A stretch of 64,000 nucleotides of DNA, taken from Streptomyces sp. NBC_01750 (GTDB lineage Bacteria > Actinomycetota > Actinomycetes > Streptomycetales > Streptomycetaceae). The notes beneath the pieces were generated by a model, which saw only the letters and a program-made list of their open reading frames with translations, was not told where the DNA came from and made no database searches. This document shows, one piece after another, positions 54,099-61,989 of the stretch. Every line of letters begins with the position of its first letter. Positions within the stretch are counted from its first letter, which is position 1. The stretch covers positions 1,614,001 through 1,678,000 of the forward strand of contig NZ_CP109137.1 in the NCBI RefSeq assembly GCF_035918095.1, written 5' to 3'. A program made the position numbers and the translations under genes.

Positions 54099-55195
54099 CG
54101 AGCTGTCCTTCCGCTTGCTTCGTACACCCCCGACGCTACCGCGAGCAGCCGGGCGGCCTTCAGCTCGGTCTCCTCCCACTCGCGCACGGGGTCGGATCCC
54201 CAGGTGATGCCGGCACCGGTGCCGAAGCGGAGCACCGGTCCCGCGAGGCCATCACGGTCGATCCAGAAGGTGCGTATGCCGACGGCCAGCTCGCCCGTGC
54301 CACGGTCGGCGTCGACCCAGCCGATGCCTCCGCAGTACGGGCCGCGGGGCGCCGTCTCCAGCGCCTCGATGATCTTCAGCGCACTGGACTTGGGCGCCCC
54401 GGTCACCGAACCCGGCGGGAAGGTGGCCGTCAGCAGCTCCTGCCAGCCCGCCTTGGGGGTCAGCTCGCCGCGCACGGTGGAGACGAGGTGGACGAGCCCG
54501 GGATGCGGCTCGACCGCGCACAGCGCGGGGACGGTCACGGTACCCGTGGCACAGACCCGCCCCAGGTCGTTGCGGACAAGGTCCACGATCATCACGTTCT
54601 CCGCGTGATCCTTCTCCAGCAGGTCCCCGGCGGTGCGGCCGGTGCCCTTGATCGGCCCGGACTCGACGGTGCGCCCGTCGCGCCGCAGATACAGCTCGGG
54701 TGAGGCGGTGGCGATCTCCACGCCGTGCCCGGGCAGCCGGATCGTTCCTGCGTACGGGGCCGGGTTGCCGCGCGCCAGGAGTGCCGTGAGGGCGTCGACG
54801 TCGGCGGCGGCCGGGTCGGGCAGCGGCGCGGACAGGACGCGGCAGAGGTTCGCCTGGTAGACCTCGCCCGCCGCGATGTGCTCGCGGATGCGGCGTACGC
54901 CCGCGGCGTACGCGGCGCGGTCCAGGGAGGACGTCCAGTCGTCGGCGGCCGGGCCGTGCCACTGCCCCGGCACGGGGTCGGGAACCGGCTCCGTGCGTAC
55001 ATCGCCGAAGCGGGCGCAGGTCAGACGGCCCTCGAAGTCCGCGGCAACGGCCCAGAAACCGGCCGAGTCGAGGGCTTCGGGGTCGCTGGTGACGTCCCGC
55101 AGGTCTGAGGCGACGAGGGAGCCGAAACGGGCCAAAGGAGCAAGGTCGTGCACGTCTGTGAGTCTAGGGCGGGCGCCGATGACCTGCTGCGGCAT
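54095..55195 (-). CDS. Aminodeoxychorismate synthase component I-like (PabB)
   Basis: A 366-residue chorismate-utilising enzyme with VYQANLCR, ASPELYLR, PIKGT, VDLVRNDLGRV and PPGSVTGAPK, all hallmark segments of the anthranilate/aminodeoxychorismate synthase I family. Coupling to a class IV aminotransferase favours the 4-aminobenzoate branch. ATG 55195 is favoured over GTG 55201 because GAGGT then sits 6 nt upstream. No glutaminase (PabA) is adjacent, so ammonia supply must come from elsewhere. Confidence 0.9.
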   Translation of the reverse strand: MPQQVIGARPRLTDVHDLAPLARFGSLVASDLRDVTSDPEALDSAGFWAVAADFEGRLTCARFGDVRTEPVPDPVPGQWHGPAADDWTSSLDRAAYAAGVRRIREHIAAGEVYQANLCRVLSAPLPDPAAADVDALTALLARGNPAPYAGTIRLPGHGVEIATASPELYLRRDGRTVESGPIKGTGRTAGDLLEKDHAENVMIVDLVRNDLGRVCATGTVTVPALCAVEPHPGLVHLVSTVRGELTPKAGWQELLTATFPPGSVTGAPKSSALKIIEALETAPRGPYCGGIGWVDADRGTGELAVGIRTFWIDRDGLAGPVLRFGTGAGITWGSDPVREWEETELKAARLLAVASGVYEASGRTAR

Positions 55196-55228
55196 GAGCA
55201 CACCTCAGCACGCTGCGGAAACGTGTTT

Positions 55229-55256
55229 TTGTGCTGGCCCAGTAATCCGCTAGAGT
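55229..55256 (+). promoter_or_regulatory. Promoter of the tRNA operon
   Basis: TTGTGC (55229-55234), 16-bp spacer, TAGAGT (55251-55256), a vegetative-type promoter 43 nt before tRNA-Gly. Confidence 0.6.
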
Positions 55257-55298
55257 TCAACACGTCGCCGGGACGCGAGAGTGAACCGGAAACGACAA

Positions 55299-55371
55299 GC
55301 GGACGTGGCTCAGTTGGTAGAGCATCACCTTGCCAAGGTGAGGGTCGCGAGTTCGAATCTCGTCGTCCGCT
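55299..55371 (+). tRNA. tRNA-Gly (GCC)
   Basis: Acceptor arms GCGGACG / CGTCCGC, anticodon loop TTGCCAA (GCC), T-arm with GTTCGAATC, discriminator T. 73 nt, first of five tRNAs. Confidence 0.95.
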
Positions 55372-55404
55372 CGATGGGGGATCTTCCCGAACCCCTGCAC
55401 TCCG

Positions 55405-55475
55405 GGTGGAGTGGCCGAGAGGCGAGGCAACGGCCTGCAAAGCCGTCTACACGGGTTCAAATCCCGTCTCCACCT
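55405..55475 (+). tRNA. tRNA-Cys (GCA)
   Basis: Acceptor arms GGTGGAG / CTCCACC, anticodon loop CTGCAAA (GCA), discriminator T as expected for Cys; CCA is encoded directly after (55476-55478). Confidence 0.95.
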
Positions 55476-55479
55476 CCAA

Positions 55480-55551
55480 GGACGATTAGCTCAGCGGGAG
55501 AGCGCTTCCCTGACACGGAAGAGGTCACTGGTTCAATCCCAGTATCGTCCA
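55480..55551 (+). tRNA. tRNA-Val (GAC), copy 1
   Basis: Acceptor arms GGACGAT / ATCGTCC, anticodon loop CTGACAC (GAC), T-arm CTGGTTCAATCCCAG, discriminator A. Begins 1 nt after the tRNA-Cys CCA. Confidence 0.95.
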
Positions 55552-55572
55552 CTGGATCCGTATGGATTCCTC

Positions 55573-55644
55573 GCGCGATTAGCTCAGCGGGAGAGCGCTT
55601 CCCTGACACGGAAGAGGTCACTGGTTCAATCCCAGTATCGCGCA
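55573..55644 (+). tRNA. tRNA-Val (GAC), copy 2
   Basis: Same body as copy 1, but acceptor arms are GCGCGAT / ATCGCGC. Discriminator A, no encoded CCA. 21-nt spacer from copy 1. Confidence 0.95.
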
Positions 55645-55668
55645 CGCAGTACCACGCAAGATCGTCCC

Positions 55669-55740
55669 GCGCGATTAGCTCAGCGGGAGAGCGCTTCCCT
55701 GACACGGAAGAGGTCACTGGTTCAATCCCAGTATCGCGCA
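55669..55740 (+). tRNA. tRNA-Val (GAC), copy 3
   Basis: Identical to copy 2 in body and acceptor arms; here CCA is encoded (55741-55743). 24-nt spacer from copy 2. Confidence 0.95.
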
Positions 55741-55747
55741 CCAGCCG

Positions 55748-55779
55748 GAACCCCCGACCGTCTCGACGGCCGGGGGTTC
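55748..55779 (+). terminator. tRNA operon terminator
   Basis: GAACCCCCG (55748-55756) / CGGGGGTTC (55771-55779) with a 4-bp inner stem after one mismatch, followed by TGT. Confidence 0.7.
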
Positions 55780-55894
55780 TGTCGTTGCGCCGCGGGCTTC
55801 TCACCCGGGTGTGGGTCGAGACGAAGCGAGCCCACGGCACGCCCTGCGGGCCCGGCGGCGCGAAGTCCGGGCCCGCGGCAGGTTCAGGAGCCGC

Positions 55895-56176
55895 TCAGGA
55901 GGAGAAGAGCATCCGGCCGAAGCTCTTCTGGCGGTGGTGCCCGCCATGGTGTCCGCCATGGTGCGGCGCGCCCCAGGCGGGGGCGGGAGCGGCCGGGTAG
56001 GCCTGCGGGGCCGGCGGCGGGGGCGGGGCCTGCTGCGTCCACTGCGACTCGAGGCGGGTCAGGGACTCCAGCTCGCCGTAGTCCAGGAATATCCCCCGGC
56101 AGCCGCTGCACTGCTCGATCTGGACGCCATTGCGGTTGTACGTGTGCATCGCTGCATGGCACTTGGGACACTGCAT
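55895..56176 (-). CDS. TFIIB-type zinc-ribbon protein
   Basis: From ATG 56176 (MQCPKCHAAMHTY) the protein has 93 residues: a zinc ribbon with CPKC and CSGCRGIFLDYGELE (zf-TFIIB type), then a Pro/Ala-rich linker and a His/Gly tail (HHGGHHGGHH) that could bind metal. GAGGAG lies 12 nt upstream. An ATG at 56209 lacks a ribosome site. Function unknown. Confidence 0.85.
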   Translation of the reverse strand: MQCPKCHAAMHTYNRNGVQIEQCSGCRGIFLDYGELESLTRLESQWTQQAPPPPPAPQAYPAAPAPAWGAPHHGGHHGGHHRQKSFGRMLFSS

Positions 56177-56244
56177 GGTCTGCTCAGCTCCTCGCCGTTC
56201 GATCGGCATCGCCGGGATGAATGCCCGGTGATGAGGAGTTCAGA

Positions 56245-57210
56245 CTACGACGGAGGCTCGAACTCCAACTCGGGCGGGAGGGCCGCAATTCGGGCACAGG
56301 CGTCGATCATGGTCTGCTCGACCTCGTCCAGGTCCCGCTGCTCCGCGGCGGACTTCGCGAGGGCCAGGGCGGCGGTCTGGACGGTCAAGGCACGGGCGGG
56401 AACGTCGAGTTGGGGCCAGGGGTCGCCATCACCGGTGACGGCCGGGCCGTGTGCCGCGGTGTAGGCGCCGAGGAACCGCTGCCAGATCTCGGGAGGCAGC
56501 AGTCCGGCCGCGTACCAGGCGGCGGGGCGGGCCAGGTCCCAGGCCGGATCGCCCAGGCCGAGATCGTCGACGTCGATCAGCAGCCAGGGGCCGGCCGGGG
56601 CGGGGTGGCGGACGAGCTGTCCGAGGTGGAGATCGCCGTGGCAGAGGGTGCCGGCCCGCGGAGAGGGGGCCTCGTCGCGGGCCCAGGCGGGGAGCCGGTC
56701 CCAGGCGCGCCGGACCGTGGCGGCCGCCGGATGCCGCGCGGCCGCCTTCCGCATCCGTGCATGGGCCAGGGCGACCTTGGCGGGGCCGCGCATGGGCGGG
56801 AGAGGCGCGGGGAGTACGGCGGGCTCGATGGAGTGCAGCCGGGCGAGGAGGACTGCGGCGTCCTCCCAGGGCGCCGCGTCGGGGTCCGCGGGGTCGACGG
56901 GGAGGCCGTAGGGCCAGGCGGTGACGGGTCTGCCGCGTACGTCCCGCGCATGGAGCGGGAGCGGGGTCAGCAGGATGCCTGCGAGGCGGGGGTGGGCCGA
57001 GACAGCGAGCCGGGCCCGGTGTCCGTCCGGGTCGGTGCCGGGTGCGTGGGCCTTGGCGACGGCGTCACCGTGCCGTACGACGGCGCCGTCGGCCCGGTCG
57101 GCGAGGACGGACTCGTCCCGCCCGCAGGCCCGGCACATCTGCCGCGGCGCGGGCAGATGCGCGGCGTCACGTGCGACGTCGGCGAGCGCGCGTACGACGG
57201 ATGCGGTCAC
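56245..57210 (-). CDS. Aminoglycoside phosphotransferase (APH)-family kinase
   Basis: A 321-residue APH-fold protein with the catalytic loop CHGDLHLGQL, the metal aspartate region IDVDDLGLGDPAWDLA, and an N-terminal lobe starting after CRACGRDES. Such genes phosphorylate small molecules and need not give resistance. GTG 57210 follows GGGAG. A (GACTGGCC)n repeat lies just upstream and could affect expression. Confidence 0.86.
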   Translation of the reverse strand: MTASVVRALADVARDAAHLPAPRQMCRACGRDESVLADRADGAVVRHGDAVAKAHAPGTDPDGHRARLAVSAHPRLAGILLTPLPLHARDVRGRPVTAWPYGLPVDPADPDAAPWEDAAVLLARLHSIEPAVLPAPLPPMRGPAKVALAHARMRKAAARHPAAATVRRAWDRLPAWARDEAPSPRAGTLCHGDLHLGQLVRHPAPAGPWLLIDVDDLGLGDPAWDLARPAAWYAAGLLPPEIWQRFLGAYTAAHGPAVTGDGDPWPQLDVPARALTVQTAALALAKSAAEQRDLDEVEQTMIDACARIAALPPELEFEPPS

Positions 57211-57238
57211 GGTCTCTCCCCCGGATGCGGTGCGGGCC

Positions 57239-57300
57239 GACTGGCCGACTGGCCGACTGGCCGACTGGCCGACTGGCCGACTGGCCGACTGGCCGACTGG
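57239..57300. repeat. 8-bp tandem repeat, (GACTGGCC) x 7.75
   Basis: 62 bp of perfect head-to-tail GACTGGCC units, 29 nt upstream of the APH-family start. It is in none of the real coding sequences. Confidence 0.95.
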
Positions 57301-57387
57301 GAGAGCCTACGCGGAGGCGGGTGGGTGTCGCCGAGTGTGCAGCGGTGGAGGTGCCCGGGGGCTACCGAATGGGCCCGGGCAGCGCGA

Positions 57388-57417
57388 TGGCCGGTCAGCT
57401 CCCCAGCTGACCGGCCA
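57388..57417. terminator. Perfect hairpin upstream of the APH gene
   Basis: TGGCCGGTCAGCT (57388-57400) / AGCTGACCGGCCA (57405-57417), 13 bp around a CCCC loop, between the 68-aa gene and the 8-bp repeat. Confidence 0.6.
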
Positions 57418-57468
57418 AACGCTGCCGTCCGCCGCACCCCCGTCCCCACGGGGTTGTTGGCCGGATGT

Positions 57469-57500
57469 CCCCGACCCGGACCGCTCTTCCGGGTCCGGGG
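57469..57500 (-). terminator. Terminator of the 68-residue protein gene
   Basis: CCCCGACCCGGA (57469-57480) pairs with 57488-57500 over 12 bp with one bulged C, 7-nt loop, 6 nt past the stop. Confidence 0.65.
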
Positions 57501-57506
57501 CGCCGC

Positions 57507-57713
57507 TCAGCGCCCCAGCATCACGCCCACGGACGACGCCTGTGTGACCACCGCATCCCAGCCGCCGAAGACGACCACCAGCAGTGCCGCCAGAGGAAGA
57601 ACCATGGCCGTCGCCACCAGCGGGTGGCGCGTACCGGACGGGCGGCCGCCGAACGCGGCGTAAGCCTTGCGTCCCTGCATGCGGATCATCATCCGCGAAG
57701 CCGTGTCCGCCAT
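57507..57713 (-). CDS. 68-residue single-pass membrane protein
   Basis: A small protein starting MADTASRMMIRMQGRKAYAAF, with a basic N-terminus and one membrane helix (about 33-51, VATAMVLPLAALLVVVFGG). ATG 57713 has AGGAG at good spacing, and a terminator follows the stop, so it looks like a real gene. No known function. Confidence 0.72.
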   Translation of the reverse strand: MADTASRMMIRMQGRKAYAAFGGRPSGTRHPLVATAMVLPLAALLVVVFGGWDAVVTQASSVGVMLGR

Positions 57714-57799
57714 GGTCCCTCTCCTGTCGTATGTGGCAGCGGCGGGTGTCTGACCTCGGGGGACGAGTGCTGCACCCGCCGCTTGACTTCAACATTAGG

Positions 57800-58184
57800 G
57801 AAGCGACAAGGCCCGGGCGTCATGCCCGCGTACCGATTGCCGGGCCTCCCGGAGGATGAGCCACCACCCGGCGACGTACTCCCCAGGGTGGAGACGCGGC
57901 CCCGGGCCTTGGGGTCTTCCCGGAGGGGGCGCGCAGGGTCGTCCTCCAGCGGGACCGGCTGCTCGTCCGGAGCCGGCACACCCGGGTGGCCATGAAACGG
58001 GACGTCAGCACCACCGGTCCTCCCCCGGCTACCGCGGGGAGGTGCCTCCAGGTGACTTCGCTCACTTCCACCACCCCTCTGTGTACCGCCGTCTCGACCC
58101 GGCGGCCCGTCGGCTTGCCACCACTTCGTATGTACGAGTCGTGTCACCCGCGTCCACCACAATCTCCACGCGGTCACCCTTCAC
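57800..58184 (-). pseudogene. Frameshifted gene, VEIVVDAGDTTRTYEVVA family
   Basis: From GTG 58184 the minus strand reads VKGDRVEIVVDAGDTTRTYE then VVAS; sense then continues in another frame as PTGRRVETAVHRGVVEVSEV, and apparently again in the third frame as PAPDEQPVPLEDDPARP. All parts have GC-rich third positions. I recall intact streptomycete homologues with this run unbroken, but cannot confirm it. AGGGGG lies upstream of the start. The exact 3' end is uncertain. A sequencing error is the alternative. Confidence 0.55.
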
Positions 58185-58416
58185 TGATCCAATCCCCCTT
58201 CTGCGACGGACCTTTGAGATCTCGCACGGGCCAGGAGCGTTGGATCCACGGGCCCCTGACCACTCTTCACGTTTCACGTCCGGCACTGACAATCGATCGG
58301 ACCGTGAGGGCGCGGCCTATGAGCACACCGGGACAGGGGTACGTAAGCTGTGCCACGTCAAACGGACGACCGTAGTAGCGGGGGTGGGGTCTCCCCACCG
58401 TAGGTAGGGGACGGAC

Positions 58417-59580
58417 ATGGCGATGATGCGGCTCCGGCGCGAGGACCCGCGTGTCGTCGGCTCGTTCAGGCTTCACCGGCGCCTCGGTGCAGGTGGCATG
58501 GGCGTCGTCTACCTGGGCTCCGACCGCCGCGGCCAGCGCGTCGCCCTCAAGGTGATCCGGCCGGATCTGGCCGAGGACCAGGAGTTCAGATCGCGGTTCG
58601 CGCGCGAGGTTTCGGCCGCGCGACGGATCCGCGGCGGCTGTACGGCACGCCTGGTGGCGGCCGATCTCGAGGCGGAGCGCCCGTGGTTCGCCACTCAGTA
58701 CGTCCCCGGTCCTTCGCTGCACGACAAGGTCGCCGAGGGAGGCCCGCTGCAGGCCGCCGATGTGGCCACGATCGGTGCGGCGCTCTCGGAGGGCCTGGTC
58801 GCGGTGCACGAGGCCGGCGTCGTTCACCGGGACCTGAAGCCGTCGAACATTCTGCTCTCCCCCAAGGGCCCCCGGATCATCGACTTCGGCATCGCCTGGG
58901 CGACCGGCGCGAGCACGCTCACCCATGTCGGCACGGCGGTGGGCTCCCCGGGGTTCCTCGCGCCCGAGCAGGTGCGCGGCGCGGCGGTCACGCCGGCCAC
59001 GGACGTCTTCGCGCTGGGTGCCACGCTGGCGTACGCCGCGACCGCGGACTCCCCCTTCGGGCACGGCAGTTCGGAGGTCATGCTCTACCGGGTGGTGCAC
59101 GAGGAGCCGCAGCTGTACGGGGTCCCGGACGCACTTGCTCCGCTCGTACGGGCTTGTCTGGCGAAGGATCCCGAGGAGCGGCCCAGCACGCTGCAGCTGT
59201 CGATGCGGCTCAAGGAGATCGCGGCCCGGGAGGCCCAGGGGCTGCCGGAGGCCCGGCCGCCGTCCCAGCGCGTGCGTGTCGAGGAGGACCGTCCGACGTC
59301 ACGCTACCCGGAGCGTTCGGAGCGGACCGAACGTATGGAGCGGCGTACGGCGGGCACGTCGGTGCCGCGGCCGCAGCCCTCTCGCACCGGCGGGACGCGC
59401 CCCCAGGCGCCCCGCAACACCTCCCGGACAAACGGCCGTCAGGGCACCAGGCCCGGTACCCGGCCGACGTCGACCGGGCGGCGGCCCGCCAACCCGCGGC
59501 TGCTGCGGCAGCGGATCATCGTGTTCTTCGTGGTGACGCTGATCGTGGCGCTGGGCATCGCCGCGGCCCAGCAGCTCTAG
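58417..59580 (+). CDS. Serine/threonine protein kinase with a C-terminal membrane anchor
   Basis: A 387-residue Hanks-type kinase: Gly loop LGAGGMGVVY (23-32), lysine K45, catalytic HRDLKPSN (D139), DFG (156-158), APEQ, then a Pro/Arg/Thr-rich linker (about 275-362) and one helix at the extreme C-terminus (367-384, IVFFVVTLIVALGIAAAQQ). There is no extracellular sensor such as PASTA. All catalytic residues are present. ATG 58417 follows GGGGA. Convergent with the SpoU methyltransferase gene. Confidence 0.92.
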   Translation: MAMMRLRREDPRVVGSFRLHRRLGAGGMGVVYLGSDRRGQRVALKVIRPDLAEDQEFRSRFAREVSAARRIRGGCTARLVAADLEAERPWFATQYVPGPSLHDKVAEGGPLQAADVATIGAALSEGLVAVHEAGVVHRDLKPSNILLSPKGPRIIDFGIAWATGASTLTHVGTAVGSPGFLAPEQVRGAAVTPATDVFALGATLAYAATADSPFGHGSSEVMLYRVVHEEPQLYGVPDALAPLVRACLAKDPEERPSTLQLSMRLKEIAAREAQGLPEARPPSQRVRVEEDRPTSRYPERSERTERMERRTAGTSVPRPQPSRTGGTRPQAPRNTSRTNGRQGTRPGTRPTSTGRRPANPRLLRQRIIVFFVVTLIVALGIAAAQQL

Positions 59581-59599
59581 CTGTGGTGGCTGTTCGGGT

Positions 59600-60418
59600 T
59601 CAGGACTGCGGGCGGCCCGTCGCCACGGCGTAGAACGCGACCGCGGCGGCCGCGCCCACATTGAGCGAGTCGACGCCGTGCGACATCGGGATGCGTACCC
59701 ACTCGTCGGCGGCGACCAGCGCCTGGGTGGAGAGCCCGTCGCCCTCCGCGCCGAGCATCAGCGCGACGCGCTCCAGCCGGTGCGGGGCCGCGTCGTCGAT
59801 CGCCGAGGCCTTCTCGTCGGGGGTGAGAGCGAGGAGCCTGAACCCCGCTTCCCGTACGGACTCCAGGCCCCTGGGCCAGGATTCGAGGCGGGCGTACGGG
59901 ACGGAGAAGACCGCGCCCATGGAGACCTTGACCGAGCGGCGGTAGAGGGGGTCCGCACAGTCCGGGGAGAGCAGCACAGCGTCCATGCCGAGAGCGGCGG
60001 CGCTGCGGAAGATCGCGCCGATGTTGGTGTGGTCGTTCACCGACTCCATCACGACCACCCGTCGGGTCGTCCGGAGCAGCTCGTCGGCCGTCGGCAGCGG
60101 CTTGCGCTGCATGGAGGCGAGCGCGCCGCGGTGCACGTGGTAGCCGGTGACCCGCTCGGCGAGCTCCGGGCTGACGGCGTAGACCGGGGCCGGGAGTTCG
60201 TCTATGACGTCGCGCATCACATCGACCCATTTGGCCGAGAGCAGCATGGAGCGCATCTCGTAACCGGCGTCCTTGGCCCGTCTGATGACCTTCTCGCCCT
60301 CGGCGATGAACAGGCCCTCGGCGGGTTCGCGCCTGCGCCGGAGCTCGACGTCGGTCAGGCCCGTGTAGTCGCGCAGGCGCGGGTCGTCGGGATCCTCGAC
60401 AGTGATGAGATCAGCCAC
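59600..60418 (-). CDS. SpoU/TrmH-family RNA 2'-O-methyltransferase
   Basis: A 272-residue enzyme: N-terminal substrate-binding domain (about 1-105) and a SPOUT knot domain with SVNDHTNIGAIFRSAAALG, LMLGAEGDGLS and PMSHGVDSLNVGAAAAV, the three SpoU motifs. It methylates ribose in tRNA or rRNA; which one is not clear. The order kinase-methyltransferase has only 19 bp between stops. Confidence 0.92.
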   Translation of the reverse strand: MADLITVEDPDDPRLRDYTGLTDVELRRRREPAEGLFIAEGEKVIRRAKDAGYEMRSMLLSAKWVDVMRDVIDELPAPVYAVSPELAERVTGYHVHRGALASMQRKPLPTADELLRTTRRVVVMESVNDHTNIGAIFRSAAALGMDAVLLSPDCADPLYRRSVKVSMGAVFSVPYARLESWPRGLESVREAGFRLLALTPDEKASAIDDAAPHRLERVALMLGAEGDGLSTQALVAADEWVRIPMSHGVDSLNVGAAAAVAFYAVATGRPQS

Positions 60419-60482
60419 AGGGTGATACTGCCTTCTCCGGGGTGCGGTGCCAACGGCTGGGACGGCGTTGGGTTACCGCTGG

Positions 60483-61724
60483 TTACTTTGTTCCTACGGC
60501 GACCACGTCGCCGATGACGATGACGGCCGGGGGCCGTACGTCCTCGGCCCTGGCCGTCTCGGCGACGGTCGCGAGGGTGGCGTCGACACGTCGCTGGGAG
60601 GCGGTCGTGCCCTCCTGGACCAGCGCGACGGGGGTCTCGGGGGCCTTCCCATGGGCGACAAGGGTCTGCGCGATCGCACCGATCTTGTCGACGCCCATGA
60701 GGACGACCAGCGTGCCGCGGAGCTTGGCGAGGGACGGCCAGTCGACGAGCGAACGCTCGTCGTCCGGGGCGACATGGCCACTGACGACGGTGAACTCGTG
60801 GGCCACTCCACGGTGGGTGACCGGGATTCCGGCAGCGCCCGGGACAGAGATCGAGCTGGAGATACCGGGCACGACGGTGCAGGCGATGCCGGCCTCGGCG
60901 AGGGCCTGGGCCTCTTCCATGCCGCGGCCGAAGACGAAGGGGTCGCCGCCCTTGAGCCGTACGACCGCCTTGCCGGCCTTGGCGTGCTCGATCAGGGCGT
61001 TGTTGATGGCCTCCTGGGCCATGTAACGGCCGTACGGGATCTTCGCGGCGTCGATCACCTCGACGTGCGGCGGGAGTTCGTCGAGGAGGTCACGGGGGCC
61101 GAGGCGGTCGGCGATGACGACGTCGGCCTCGGCGAGGAGGCGGCGGCCGCGAACGGTGATCAGGTCGGGATCGCCCGGACCACCGCCGACGAGAGCGACG
61201 CCCGGGGTACGGGTGCGGTGATGGGGGGCGGCGAGGGTGCCGTCGCGCAGGCCCTCGACGATGGCGTCGCGCAGGGCGGCGGACCGTCGGGGGTCGCGGC
61301 CGGACACCTCAGTGGTGAGGACGGCGACGGTCACGCCTTCGGACCGGCCTGTCGCGGGGGTCCAGGCGGTGGCGGCGCCGGCGTCGTCGGAGCGTACGCA
61401 CCAGGTGCGGGTGCGCTCGGCCTCGGCGGATGCGGCGTTGTTCGCGTCGGCGTCGGAGGTGGCGACGAGGGCGTACCAGGTGTCGGCGAGGTCGCCGTCC
61501 TCGTAGGCGCGCTTGATCCAGCGGATCTCGCCGGCGTCGGCCATCGCCTCGACGGAGGGCGTCGCGGACGGCGACACGAGAACGATGTCGGCACCGGCCG
61601 CGATGAGCGCGGGCAGCCGGCGCTGGGCGACCTGGCCGCCGCCGATGACGACGACGCGCCGCCCGGAGAGGCGGAGTCCGACGGGATAGGCGGGATGCGC
61701 GGCGCGCGCGGCGTGCTCGGCCAT
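60483..61724 (-). CDS. Precorrin-2 dehydrogenase / uroporphyrinogen-III C-methyltransferase fusion
   Basis: A 413-residue CysG-like protein of the siroheme/cobalamin branch. The N-terminal part (about 15-150) has the NAD loop VVVIGGGQVAQRR; the C-terminal SUMT domain (about 160-410) has GGGPGDPDLIT, KGGDPFVFGRG and the VPGISS loop. The SUMT part methylates uroporphyrinogen III to precorrin-2; the N-terminal part oxidises it to sirohydrochlorin. ATG 61724 with GAGGAG 11 nt upstream. It is downstream of cobT on the same strand, separated by a hairpin. Confidence 0.92.
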   Translation of the reverse strand: MAEHAARAAHPAYPVGLRLSGRRVVVIGGGQVAQRRLPALIAAGADIVLVSPSATPSVEAMADAGEIRWIKRAYEDGDLADTWYALVATSDADANNAASAEAERTRTWCVRSDDAGAATAWTPATGRSEGVTVAVLTTEVSGRDPRRSAALRDAIVEGLRDGTLAAPHHRTRTPGVALVGGGPGDPDLITVRGRRLLAEADVVIADRLGPRDLLDELPPHVEVIDAAKIPYGRYMAQEAINNALIEHAKAGKAVVRLKGGDPFVFGRGMEEAQALAEAGIACTVVPGISSSISVPGAAGIPVTHRGVAHEFTVVSGHVAPDDERSLVDWPSLAKLRGTLVVLMGVDKIGAIAQTLVAHGKAPETPVALVQEGTTASQRRVDATLATVAETARAEDVRPPAVIVIGDVVAVGTK

Positions 61725-61843
61725 GACGGTACGGACTCCTCGGGCGGGACGTGCGTGGTACGGGTCCGCTGCGGCGCTGAAGCGGCTGGTGGGCGGGTTG
61801 TCAGCGCCCGCGGACCAGCTTACGGGGCCGGGGGTGCGGAGGT

Positions 61844-61873
61844 GGGGCCGGGAGAGTCTCTCCACCCGGCCCC
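61844..61873 (-). terminator. cobT terminator candidate
   Basis: GGGGCCGGG (61844-61852) / CCCGGCCCC (61865-61873) with an inner GAGAG / CTCTC, 116 nt past the cobT stop. Confidence 0.55.
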
Positions 61874-61989
61874 GGCCCCCGCGCCTTCCCGAATCCGGGA
61901 CAGTCCCCTGGGCAATCGGGCCTCCGCCGGGAGGTCACGCGGGGCCGGGCGCCCACCACTCCCGGCGCCCCGGCCCCTTACCGCGACCG

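Noticed and set aside
55299..55740. tRNA cluster as the edge of an integrated element
   Set aside because: No integrase, no duplicated tRNA 3' end downstream and normal core genes on both sides.
56245..57210. The APH-family gene as an antibiotic-resistance gene
   Set aside because: The fold is shared by many small-molecule kinases; nothing in the sequence or context points to aminoglycosides.
57239..57300. The 8-bp repeat as a CRISPR array
   Set aside because: Units are directly adjacent with no spacers and there are no cas genes.
61725..61989. A cobalamin riboswitch near the B12 genes
   Set aside because: No B12-box-like sequence or multi-stem structure is apparent; only a terminator-like hairpin is seen.
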